Source: an uncultured Collinsella sp. (lineage in GTDB: Bacteria > Actinomycetota > Coriobacteriia > Coriobacteriales > Coriobacteriaceae). Taken from it: a stretch of 9,053 bases of DNA. The notes below the pieces were generated by a model that was not told where the DNA came from, searched no databases, and saw only the letters and a program-made list of their open reading frames with translations. The stretch spans positions 1 to 9,053 of the forward strand of contig USHR01000063.1 of the NCBI GenBank assembly GCA_900554495.1, written 5' to 3'. Positions 1 through 6,749 of this stretch are shown here, piece by piece; position 1 is the first letter of the stretch, and each line of letters opens with the position of its first letter. The position numbers were made by a program, and so were the translations under genes.

Positions 1-25
1 GCTCGGAGATGTGTATAAGAGACAG
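1..25 (+). other. Nextera sequencing adapter (not genomic)
   Basis: Bases 7-25 are exactly the 19-base Tn5 mosaic end used in Nextera libraries, AGATGTGTATAAGAGACAG. The preceding GCTCGG matches the 3' part of the read-2 adapter. This is residual adapter on the contig end, so genomic sequence starts at about 26. Any reading frame starting at position 9 (MCIRDR...) is an artefact of this adapter. Confidence 0.97.
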
Positions 26-52
26 GTCTGGCGGAAAGCCTGCCCCAGTTTC

Positions 53-1069
53 TTATAGCGAGTCTCTCTGGATCAGCTGCATGTGCATCACGGAGGTGGT
101 CGGCTCGGCACCCTTGATCATGTCGAGCGCAATGTTGGTGGCCATGTGGCCTTCTTCGCGCAGGGGCTGGCGGACGGTCGTGAGCGCGGGGACGCAGCGC
201 GTCGCAATCTCGTGATCGTCGAAGCCGACGACAGAAACGTCCGCCGGAACGGATAGGCCTGCCTCGTTGAGTGCGGTGATGACGCCAGCCGCGATACGGT
301 CCGATCCGCAGAGCACGCCATCGAAAGCGATCTCGCGCGCGAGGATCTGGTGCATGGCCTGATAGCCGTCTCCGCTGTTCCAGCCGGTATAGATAACGTT
401 TGCGTCTGGGAGGTCTTCGCCCAAGACGGCGCGGTAGCCGCGCAGGCGGTCGGCAACAGCGGGGTTGTCTTGCGGTCCCAACACGGCGACGATATCTTTG
501 CGCCCGCGATCCTTTATGGCGAGTGCCGCAAAGCGTCCGCCCTCTTCGTCGTCAGAGTAGACTGTCGAGAACACATCGCGATAGGGGTGGCCCTCGAGCT
601 GGCCGCACAACACGGTGGGTACGCCCAGCTCGCACAGTACCTCGAGCAGCTCGCTGCCCTTGTAGGGGGAGACGTCGATCACGGCGTCGAACGAGCGGCG
701 CTCAAAGTGCTCGCGTGCGCGGTTGCGCTCATGCGTAGAAGACGCCTGCAAGATAACGGGCAGATAGGACGACTCCGACAGTTCCTCGGTAATGCCGCTC
801 AAAAACTCGCTATAAGTGGGGTCGCTGAAGAGTTCACTTAGGGGCTCGGTCACGAGCACGGCGATGATTTCCGTGCGCCCGACAGCGAGCGCTCGGCCAC
901 GAGCGTTGGGGACAAAATTGACTTCCTTGGCCGCCGCGCGGACGCGCCTTTTGGTTTCCTCGCTAATGCGGGGCGAATCGTTGAGAGCGCGCGATGCCGT
1001 GGAGCGCGACACGCCGGCAGCTGCGGCAACCTCGGCAAGCGTAGGTGCGGTGCGAACTGGTTGGGTCAT
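53..1069 (-). CDS. LacI-family transcriptional repressor (probable EbgR-like regulator)
   Basis: This 338-residue protein has the usual LacI/GalR length. The N-terminal helix-turn-helix covers about residues 10-30 (TLAEVAAAAGVSRSTASRAL). The hinge helix follows at about 54-64 (PNARGRALAVG); Leu61 is placed like the leucine that LacI-family proteins insert at a central CpG step. Residues 66-338 form a periplasmic-binding-protein-like effector domain, with the family signature GFDD...P.LTTVRQP near residues 285-310. ATG at 1069 is preceded by AGGAG at suitable spacing on the minus strand. The gene is divergent from the beta-galactosidase operon. Three operators with a central CG in the shared intergenic region make it the obvious local repressor, presumably released by a galactoside. 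Effector identity is inference. Some 27 genomic bases remain past the stop before the adapter, so its terminator cannot be judged. Confidence 0.93.
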   Translation of the reverse strand: MTQPVRTAPTLAEVAAAAGVSRSTASRALNDSPRISEETKRRVRAAAKEVNFVPNARGRALAVGRTEIIAVLVTEPLSELFSDPTYSEFLSGITEELSESSYLPVILQASSTHERNRAREHFERRSFDAVIDVSPYKGSELLEVLCELGVPTVLCGQLEGHPYRDVFSTVYSDDEEGGRFAALAIKDRGRKDIVAVLGPQDNPAVADRLRGYRAVLGEDLPDANVIYTGWNSGDGYQAMHQILAREIAFDGVLCGSDRIAAGVITALNEAGLSVPADVSVVGFDDHEIATRCVPALTTVRQPLREEGHMATNIALDMIKGAEPTTSVMHMQLIQRDSL

Positions 1070-1130
1070 GGCGTCTCCTGGAGAATGCGGTCGATGTTGT
1101 CGCTGATACGGGCTGGTGCGGATACAGCTT

Positions 1131-1159
1131 ACTATAGTGCGCCTGAACAGCGTTCATGA
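1131..1159 (-). promoter_or_regulatory. Candidate promoter of the LacI-family regulator
   Basis: On the minus strand a TATAGT -10 hexamer (1131-1136, 5 of 6 to consensus) lies about 60 bases upstream of the regulator start. The -35 region at 17-base spacing (1154-1159) is poor, so this is a tentative call. A lone operator-like half site (TTGCAACC, 1181-1188) lies upstream and could allow weak autoregulation. The rest of 1160-1312 shows only a 6-bp hairpin (CTGAGT/ACTCAG, 1272-1289) and nothing else recognisable. Confidence 0.3.
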
Positions 1160-1312
1160 TATCCGGTGACCGGTGTCGTTTTGCAACCAAGCCGAAATCG
1201 AATACGTCTCGTGTGGGTGAGATATCAGCGGGCGTGGAGGTTGCCTACGAGCTTAAGAACGATGTCTTGCGCTGAGTTTCGATACTCAGGGTGACATAAG
1301 TGTTGCGATTGT

Positions 1313-1326
1313 ACAACCGGTTGCAC
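1313..1326 (+). promoter_or_regulatory. LacI-family operator O1
   Basis: This is the first of three identical copies of ACAACCGGTTGCAC, containing the perfect 10-base palindrome CAACCGGTTG. The central CG and palindromic arms are typical of LacI/GalR-family operators. Its start lies 45 bases upstream of the start of the next copy, close to four helical turns. Confidence 0.8.
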
Positions 1327-1357
1327 CGTTAACCCGGCCAAATCGACCGTTCAGCGG

Positions 1358-1371
1358 ACAACCGGTTGCAC
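1358..1371 (+). promoter_or_regulatory. LacI-family operator O2
   Basis: This second exact copy of ACAACCGGTTGCAC overlaps the proposed -35 element of the beta-galactosidase promoter. It is 42 bases (four helical turns) upstream of the third copy, so the sites face the same side of the helix and could support looping or cooperative binding. Confidence 0.82.
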
Positions 1372-1395
1372 AGTTTTTTGCATCGCCCGTAAGAT
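1366..1395 (+). promoter_or_regulatory. Candidate promoter of the beta-galactosidase operon
   Basis: A weak -35 (TTGCAC, 1366-1371, inside operator O2) is followed 18 bases later by a -10-like TAAGAT (1390-1395, 4 of 6 to consensus). Transcription would start near 1402, inside operator O3, so repressor bound at O2 and O3 would block the promoter directly. The hexamers are weak; placement rests mainly on this fit with the operators. Confidence 0.4.
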
Positions 1396-1399
1396 AAGG

Positions 1400-1413
1400 A
1401 CAACCGGTTGCAC
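1400..1413 (+). promoter_or_regulatory. LacI-family operator O3
   Basis: This third exact copy of ACAACCGGTTGCAC ends 32 bases upstream of the beta-galactosidase start codon, over the expected transcription start. This is the classic roadblock position for a LacI-type repressor. Confidence 0.82.
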
Positions 1414-1445
1414 AAGAATCACTACGATGACGAAGGAGCATCACC

Positions 1446-4400
1446 ATGGACGCCATTAACGATTGGGAAAACCAAGCGCTCACCCACAGGAACCGCCTGG
1501 CACCCCATGCGTACTTTATGGGTTACGAGACCGCCGATCTCGCCGCTACGTACAGCCGCGAGCTGTCGCGCGGGTTTGTCCAGCTGTCCGGCTCGTGGCA
1601 GTTCCGCCTCTTTGAGGGGCCTGCTGCCGTCTCTAACGAGGAGCTTTCCACGTACGAGCCCGAGTGGGATCACGTGGAGGTTCCGCACCTGTGGCAGGTG
1701 GACGGCTATGGCAACCTTGCCTACACCGACGAGGGCTTCCCGTTCCCGGTGGATCAGCCGTTCGTTCCCTCTGACGATCCCACGGGCGTGTACCAGCGCA
1801 TCGTCAACCTTCCCGCCGTGCCTGCCGGCGCTCGCGAGATCATTCGCTTTGACGGCATCGAGAGCTATGGCGAGCTGTACGTCAACGGTCAGTTTATCGG
1901 CATGACCAAGGGTTCGCGCCTGTCTGCCGAGTTCGACGTGACCGACGCGCTTGTCGAGGGCGACAACCTGTTTGCGGTCAAGGTCCTGCAGTACAGCGAT
2001 GGCAGCTATATCGAGGACCAGGATATGTGGTGGGCCTCGGGCATCTTCCGCGATGTGTACCTTATGCAGCGTCCCGCCGCGCACCTGGTCGACTTTAGGT
2101 TCCGCACGCACCGCGAGGGCGATACCGCTCTGATTACGCTCGATACGGTTGCCGAGGGCTCTTCCCGCGTTGTGTTTACGCTCAGCGATGGCGAGAACGT
2201 GGTGGCTACGGGCGAGTGCGTCGACGGCCATGCCGAGTGCGGCGTGACCGATGCCCACTTCTGGAATCCCGAGGACCCCTTCCTCTACGACCTTACGTTT
2301 GAGGTCTACGACGGTGATCAGGTCAGCGAGTACGTCCCGCATCGCCAGGGTCTTGCCGAGGTGACGGTCGAGGGCAATCATATCTACCTCAACGGCACTT
2401 ACTTTAAGATGCATGGCGTCAACCGCCACGATCACGACGATCACAAGGGCCGCGCCGTGGGCCTCGATCGCATGCGCCGCGACCTGGAGCTCATGAAGCA
2501 GCACAACATCAACGCGGTGCGCACGTCCCACTACGCCAACGACCCGCGCTTTTACGAGCTGTGCGACGAGTATGGCATCATGCTGGTCGCCGAGACCGAT
2601 ATGGAGAGCCACGGCTTCGAGAATATCGGCAATATCGCCCTGGTCACCGACGACCCGGCATGGGAGCCGGCCTACGTCGACCGCATCGAGCGCCTGGTGA
2701 TGCAGGAGCGCAATCACGCCTGCATCATTATGTGGTCGATGGGCAACGAGAGCGGCTATGGCTGCAACATCCGCGCGATGTATGCCAAGGCTCACGAGCT
2801 CGATGGTCGTCCGGTCCATTACGAGGAGGACCGCAACGCCGATACCGTCGATGTCATTTCCACGATGTACTCCCGTGTGTCGCAGATGAACGACTTTGGT
2901 GAGCATCCATTCCCCAAGCCGCGCATCAACTGCGAGTACGGTCACTCCATGGGCAATGGCCCCGGAGGCCTGTCCGAGTACCAGGAGGTCTTCGATCGTT
3001 GGGATTGCATCCAGGGCCAGTTCATTTGGGAATGGTGCGACCACGGCTTGGCCGCTGTGACCGAAGACGGCGTTGCCTACGACATGTACGGCGGCGACAA
3101 CGGCGACTACCCCAACAACAGCAACTTCTGCATCGATGGCATGGTGTTCCCTTGGCAGCAGCCGAGCCCGGGCCTTACCGAGTACGGCCAGGTCATCTGC
3201 CCGGTTCGCATGGCTTATGACGCCGAGGCAGGCGAGCTGACCGTCACCAACAAGCGCTGGTTCACCACTCTCGAGGATGTCTGCCTGTCGGCCGAGACCC
3301 TGGTGGACGGCGACGTGGTCTGCCGCAAGACGCTCATGCCCGGTGCGGTTGCCCCCGGCGAGTCCGTCCAGCTGCCACTGGTGATTCATGAGGCCGCGGT
3401 AGGCGAGACCCTGCTGACCGTGCGCGCCTACACCATGGCCGCTCACGTCTGGTGCGAGCCGATGTTCCAACTGGGCGCAAGCCAGTTTGCCATCGCCAAC
3501 CATCCGGCGCCGGCCATCGCGGCTCCCACTCGTCCTGAGCTTACGGTCGAGGAGACCGAGCAGGAGATTCGCATTCACTCCCTCAACGGCGAGCTGACCT
3601 TCAGCAAGGTAAACGGCACCGTGAGCGAATGGAAGGCATCCGGCCGCGACGTCATGGCCTCTGGCCCCCAGGTTGGTTTTTGGCATCCGCTCGTCGACAA
3701 CCACGCCCAGGAGTACGACTCCCTGTGGAAGGACAACTTCATCGATGTGATGCAGACGTCTACCCGCAAGGTTTCTTGGAAGCAGGACGGCAATGCGGTC
3801 GTCGTTACCGTGAGCCAACGTATTGCTCCTCCCGTCCGCGCGTTCGGCATGCGCGTCGAGCTTGTCTACACCGTGCTTCCGAGCGGTCGCGTCGACCTCA
3901 AGGTTTCCGGCGAGCCCTACGGCGACTATTCGGACATTATCCCGCGCATCGGCATCTCCTTTGAGGTTCCCGGTTGCGATCGTGCCGTCGAGTGGTATGG
4001 CCACGGCCCGGGCGAGAACTATCCGGACTCGCTGCGCGCCAACCCGGTCGGTCATTACCGCACTACGGTCGACGACATGTTCACGCCCTACGTTATGCCT
4101 CAGGACTGTGCCAACCGCGAGGGTACCCGCTGGGTTGCCCTGCGCTCGAGCCACGGTGACGGCGTGCTGGTGACTCGTCCGGCCGACGCCGCTTCCAACC
4201 CGTTCTCGTTCTCGGCATGGCCCTATAGCTGCGAGGCTATCGATAACGCCAAGCACGTCTACGACCTTGTCAAGGGCGACACGGTTACGGTCAACATCAA
4301 CGACCAGTTGCTCGGCCTTGGCTCGAACTCTTGGGGTTCCGAGGTGCTCGATTCCTATCGCACCCGTTTTGAGAGCTTCAGCTTTGAGGTGTCCCTGCGA

Positions 4401-4454
4401 CCGCTGACGTCTGCCGATCTGGCTCAGGCGCTGGCACCCATTAAGGAGGCATAA
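1446..4454 (+). CDS. ebgA: Glycoside hydrolase family 2 beta-galactosidase, large subunit (EbgA/LacZ-like)
   Basis: This 1002-residue cytoplasmic enzyme hydrolyses terminal beta-galactosides such as lactose; there is no signal peptide. Domains in order are a sugar-binding jelly roll (about 45-210), an Ig-like domain (212-300), a TIM barrel (302-600), and a C-terminal beta-sandwich of the Bgal_small_N type (about 705-995). The GH2 motif N-R-H-D-H is at 326-330. Glu435 in WSMGNESGYG is the predicted acid/base and Glu497 in INCEYGHSMGN the predicted nucleophile. ATG at 1446 has AAGGAG (1433-1438) seven bases upstream. The gene is intact and followed after three bases by the small partner gene, whose Shine-Dalgarno lies in its last codons. 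The EbgC-type partner favours EbgA over LacZ, so the symbol is by analogy. Substrate range is inference. Confidence 0.95.
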   Translation: MDAINDWENQALTHRNRLAPHAYFMGYETADLAATYSRELSRGFVQLSGSWQFRLFEGPAAVSNEELSTYEPEWDHVEVPHLWQVDGYGNLAYTDEGFPFPVDQPFVPSDDPTGVYQRIVNLPAVPAGAREIIRFDGIESYGELYVNGQFIGMTKGSRLSAEFDVTDALVEGDNLFAVKVLQYSDGSYIEDQDMWWASGIFRDVYLMQRPAAHLVDFRFRTHREGDTALITLDTVAEGSSRVVFTLSDGENVVATGECVDGHAECGVTDAHFWNPEDPFLYDLTFEVYDGDQVSEYVPHRQGLAEVTVEGNHIYLNGTYFKMHGVNRHDHDDHKGRAVGLDRMRRDLELMKQHNINAVRTSHYANDPRFYELCDEYGIMLVAETDMESHGFENIGNIALVTDDPAWEPAYVDRIERLVMQERNHACIIMWSMGNESGYGCNIRAMYAKAHELDGRPVHYEEDRNADTVDVISTMYSRVSQMNDFGEHPFPKPRINCEYGHSMGNGPGGLSEYQEVFDRWDCIQGQFIWEWCDHGLAAVTEDGVAYDMYGGDNGDYPNNSNFCIDGMVFPWQQPSPGLTEYGQVICPVRMAYDAEAGELTVTNKRWFTTLEDVCLSAETLVDGDVVCRKTLMPGAVAPGESVQLPLVIHEAAVGETLLTVRAYTMAAHVWCEPMFQLGASQFAIANHPAPAIAAPTRPELTVEETEQEIRIHSLNGELTFSKVNGTVSEWKASGRDVMASGPQVGFWHPLVDNHAQEYDSLWKDNFIDVMQTSTRKVSWKQDGNAVVVTVSQRIAPPVRAFGMRVELVYTVLPSGRVDLKVSGEPYGDYSDIIPRIGISFEVPGCDRAVEWYGHGPGENYPDSLRANPVGHYRTTVDDMFTPYVMPQDCANREGTRWVALRSSHGDGVLVTRPADAASNPFSFSAWPYSCEAIDNAKHVYDLVKGDTVTVNINDQLLGLGSNSWGSEVLDSYRTRFESFSFEVSLRPLTSADLAQALAPIKEA

Positions 4455-4457
4455 GTC

Positions 4458-4913
4458 ATGCATGTCTTTAACTCGCGCGCCGATTTCGACGCTCAGATGA
4501 AGTCCGTCAAGAAGTGGATGCGTACCGGACAGGCGCTCGATGGTGTTGCCGACCTGCAGCACGACGTGGCTTACTCCATCGGCGACTCGTTGGTGTATTG
4601 GTGGGTGAACGCCCACGAGGCCGCTACCGCCGATCTGGTCGGTCACCGTCGCTATCATGCCGTGCTCGCCCCGCTCGACGGCGACCTGACTGTCGAGGTG
4701 GCTTCTAAGGCCGATCTTACCTGTACGCGCGCCTACAGCGATATCGACGATCGTGAGCGCTTTGAGGGAGCGGGGGAGACCGTGACGATTCCTGCCGGCG
4801 GCGTTGCCGTCGTCGAGATCGACGAGGCCTACCGTGTCGTGGCTGATGCCGCGGATCCCCGCGTCGTGGTACTGCACGTGACGGTTGAAGGATATTCCTT
4901 CCCCAACAAGTAG
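4458..4913 (+). CDS. ebgC: YhcH/YjgK/YiaL (DUF386) family protein, EbgC-like beta-galactosidase small subunit
   Basis: This 151-residue protein matches the length and character of E. coli EbgC (149 residues from memory) and the cupin-like YhcH/YjgK/YiaL family. It has the alternating beta-strand pattern, a TATADLVGHRRYHAVLAPL-like core with His71 and Arg72-Arg73-Tyr74 region, a VTIPAGGVAVVEIDEAYR segment, and a C-terminal beta strand ending VEGYSFPNK. In E. coli this partner binds EbgA and is needed for full galactosidase activity; the same role is inferred here. ATG at 4458 is set by AAGGAGG (4443-4449), which overlaps the end of the upstream gene, leaving a 3-base gap. The two are therefore almost certainly co-translated in one operon under the upstream operators. 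Confidence 0.88.
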   Translation: MHVFNSRADFDAQMKSVKKWMRTGQALDGVADLQHDVAYSIGDSLVYWWVNAHEAATADLVGHRRYHAVLAPLDGDLTVEVASKADLTCTRAYSDIDDRERFEGAGETVTIPAGGVAVVEIDEAYRVVADAADPRVVVLHVTVEGYSFPNK

Positions 4914-4917
4914 TATT

Positions 4918-5030
4918 CGTCCGCCTGGACGTTTGCTTCGCGCCGTTAAGGGGGATGACTTTGTTGACTCCCTTTTCCCCATTCCCCTTAGCAGGTGCGC
5001 CGTCCGTGTTTGCACTTGCAGCTCGGACGG
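4918..5030 (+). other. Intergenic leader with competing inverted repeats upstream of the permease
   Basis: The 153-base gap before the permease holds several self-complementary segments. CGTCC (4918-4922) pairs with GGACG (4927-4931) around a 4-base loop, followed by TTTGCTT. TAAGGGG (4947-4953) can pair with CCCCTTA (4984-4990). CCGTCCG (5000-5006) pairs perfectly with CGGACGG (5024-5030). Because the CGTCC and GGACG blocks are repeated, the second can also pair with the third, giving mutually exclusive folds. No long U-run follows, so none is a clear intrinsic terminator. A TTGACT hexamer (4964-4969) lacks a good -10 partner. The region may tune how much transcription reaches the permease. 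Confidence 0.45.
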
Positions 5031-5066
5031 GTTTAGATGACATTTAATAGATGATTGGGAGGGCTT

Positions 5067-5117
5067 ATGAGCTCTGAAAAACGAGGAACGATTGTTCGTT
5101 CGCTCTGCTGGGCATGA
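5067..5117 (+). other. Short out-of-frame 5' reading frame of the permease gene (16 codons)
   Basis: ATG at 5067 has a good Shine-Dalgarno (GGGAGGG, 5057-5063) and encodes MSSEKRGTIVRSLCWA before TGA at 5115-5117. That stop overlaps the permease-frame Met (5114) as ATGA. The reading frame differs from the permease body by one base. It is either the true N-terminus cut off by a 1-base deletion or sequencing error, or a short leader peptide coupled to the permease by termination-reinitiation. The permease frame itself is closed upstream by TGA at 5075-5077. Confidence 0.6.
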
Positions 5118-6529
5118 CGGTCGCCGCCGTGTTCGGTATCAAGAACATCATCAACAACAACGCGGCCATCGGCTTGGCAGCTGCGCCGTCGTTCTTCTTT
5201 GCCACGCTTTTGTACTTTGTCCCCTATACCCTGGTTACCGCCGAGTTCGTCGGCCTCAACAAGGACTCCGAGTCTGGCGTGTACGCATGGGTTAAGACCT
5301 CGATGGGTGGTCGCTGGGCGTTCCTGACGGCATTTAGCTACTGGTTCGTTAACCTGTTCTTCTTTGCGTCCGTCCTGCCCAACGTCATCATCTACGCGAG
5401 CTACGTGTTCTTTGGTGCCAACGCCGAGCTTTCGCAGCTGTGGATCACCATTATCGAGATCGTCGTCTTTGCTATCGCCACGTGGGTTTCGACCAAGGGC
5501 GCTAAGTGGATCGGCTCCATTTCCTCCTTCGGTTCGACCGCGGCTCTCGGCCTGACCGCCGTGTTCATCCTGCTGTCCCTGGCTGCTGCCTTTGGCGGCG
5601 TTGAGTTCGCTACGGCTCCTACTCCCGCTAACATGGCTCCCGACATGAGCAACTTCGCAACTGCGTGGGGCTTCTTCGGTACGCTTGCCTGGATCATCCA
5701 GGGCGTTGGCGGCGCTGAGTCCGTCGGCGTGTTCCTCAACGACCTCAAGGGCGGCGTCAAGGCCTTCGTGCGCACTGTCGTTATCGCCGGCCTGACCATC
5801 GGCCTTCTGTATGCAGGCGCTTCGCTGCTGGTTAACCTGTTCATTCCCGAGGGCAGCGTTGCCATCTCCACCGGCATCTTCGACGTATTCGGCGCTGTCT
5901 TTGCCCACTTTGGCATTCCCATGGAAGTGTCCACGCGCGTCATTGGCCTGATCCTTCTCGCTGCCACGCTGGGCTCCCTCATGATGTGGACCTCGGCTCC
6001 CATCAAGGTCTTCTTCACCGAGATCCCCAAGGGCGTTTTTGGTAGCAAGATCGTCGAGCTTAACGAGCATGGCATTCCCGCCCGCGCTGCCTGGCTGCAG
6101 TTCGCTATCGTCGTCCCCATTCTGATCATCCCGGCCCTGGGCTCCGGCAACCTCGACGACCTGCTCATGATCGTCACTAACATGACGGCTGCCACTGCTC
6201 TGCTCCCGCCGCTGCTGATCCTGCTTGCCTACTTTATGTTGCGCAAGAACTTCGACGCCGCTCCCCGTGACTTCCGCATGGGCTCGCGCAGCTTTGGCCT
6301 GGTCGTTGCCGCATTCCTGCTTGTGGTCTTCTGCTTCGTGCTTATCTGCGGCACCATTCCGCTCGATCAGCCGCTGTGGCTGACGCTGGTCTACAACGTT
6401 GGCGGTGTGGTTGTCTTCCTGGGCCTTGCCGTGATGTGGTACAACCGCTACATCAACCGTCTGCGCGAGACCGATCCCGAGGCCGCCGAGAGCGAGCTGC
6501 GCCCCTCCGTCCTCGACATGATGGAGTAG
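5114..6529 (+). CDS. APC-superfamily permease (glutamate:GABA antiporter-like), N-terminus disturbed
   Basis: The 471-residue readable part is an integral membrane transporter of the amino acid/polyamine/organocation superfamily. About 12 hydrophobic segments lie near residues 1-10 (end of TM1), 20-44, 70-99, 106-124, 137-161, 181-197, 216-243, 274-296, 325-342, 350-374, 391-412 and 419-442. The broken-helix TM1 region reads VFGIKNIINNN, and TAEFVGLNKDSESGVYAWV after TM2 is typical of the glutamate/GABA antiporter branch. The C-terminus is a charged cytoplasmic tail. The 5114 ATG has no convincing ribosome binding site and starts inside TM1. In-frame residues just upstream (SFALLG) look like the missing start of that helix, pointing to a start at 5067 and a frameshift between about 5078 and 5113. 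Position downstream of ebgA-ebgC mirrors E. coli ygjI. Substrate is unknown; function depends on whether the frameshift is real. Confidence 0.85.
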   Translation: MTVAAVFGIKNIINNNAAIGLAAAPSFFFATLLYFVPYTLVTAEFVGLNKDSESGVYAWVKTSMGGRWAFLTAFSYWFVNLFFFASVLPNVIIYASYVFFGANAELSQLWITIIEIVVFAIATWVSTKGAKWIGSISSFGSTAALGLTAVFILLSLAAAFGGVEFATAPTPANMAPDMSNFATAWGFFGTLAWIIQGVGGAESVGVFLNDLKGGVKAFVRTVVIAGLTIGLLYAGASLLVNLFIPEGSVAISTGIFDVFGAVFAHFGIPMEVSTRVIGLILLAATLGSLMMWTSAPIKVFFTEIPKGVFGSKIVELNEHGIPARAAWLQFAIVVPILIIPALGSGNLDDLLMIVTNMTAATALLPPLLILLAYFMLRKNFDAAPRDFRMGSRSFGLVVAAFLLVVFCFVLICGTIPLDQPLWLTLVYNVGGVVVFLGLAVMWYNRYINRLRETDPEAAESELRPSVLDMME

Positions 6530-6576
6530 CGGCTAGGATTAATCTACGGCTGTGGAATAAATCGATTCCCTTTCCT

Positions 6577-6608
6577 AAGGAGGGGCCTTACGAGGCCTCT
6601 CCTTTTGT
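6577..6608 (+). terminator. Strong intrinsic terminator after the permease
   Basis: A 12-bp stem (6577-6588 with 6593-6604, one G-U pair) closes on a TACG tetraloop and runs into TTTTGTGTTTT. It lies 48 bases after the permease stop and would end the operon transcript. Confidence 0.9.
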
Positions 6609-6631
6609 GTTTTGGGGCATGGTTTTGGACC

Positions 6632-6667
6632 CCGTGGTCAAAAAACGCCAAATATGAGTACTGTTGC
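6632..6667 (+). repeat. Outer inverted repeat, left arm
   Basis: This 36-base segment starts CCGTGGTCAAAAAA and ends GAGTACTGTTGC. It matches the reverse complement of 8280-8315 at 34 of 36 positions; the only differences are at two bases after the A-run. It lies 54 bases outside the transposon's inner inverted repeat. Weaker similarity to the right arm continues inward for about 20 bases (ATAG-TG-CAT-TTTT). Confidence 0.9.
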
Positions 6668-6721
6668 AAAATAGGTGTCATATTTTTCGGCCTGTTCTGA
6701 GTAAAAATGGGCTCACAATCA

Positions 6722-6749
6722 GGTAGCGCACAGAGATGTGGTGTAAGAG
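6722..6749 (+). repeat. IS256-type terminal inverted repeat, left (IRL)
   Basis: The inner 16 bases (AGATGTGGTGTAAGAG, 6734-6749) match the reverse complement of 8200-8215 at 15 of 16 positions. Similarity continues outward to GGT at 6722, giving about 23 of 28 overall. A GTGTAA motif some 20 bases inside the end fits IS256-family termini. The exact outer base is uncertain because no clean target duplication is visible. Confidence 0.75.

Noticed and set aside
9..215. Reading frame of 68 codons starting MCIRDR
   Set aside because: Its start lies in the Nextera adapter and it runs antisense to the LacI-family regulator.
1422..5015. A 1197-codon open frame on the minus strand across the galactosidase operon
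   Set aside because: It is a shadow of the strongly biased, GC-rich codons of the two sense genes; it has no ribosome binding site, low-complexity composition and no recognisable domain.
5033..6070. A 345-codon minus-strand frame opposite the permease
   Set aside because: Hydrophilic, repetitive composition mirroring the sense-strand hydrophobic helices; the sense frame is a clear 12-TM permease.
6734..6749. AGATGTGGTGTAAGAG resembles the Nextera mosaic end, suggesting a chimeric adapter inside the contig
   Set aside because: It differs from the mosaic end by an insertion and a substitution, and it has a matching inverted partner at 8200-8215 at the other end of a transposase gene, so it is a genuine IS terminus.
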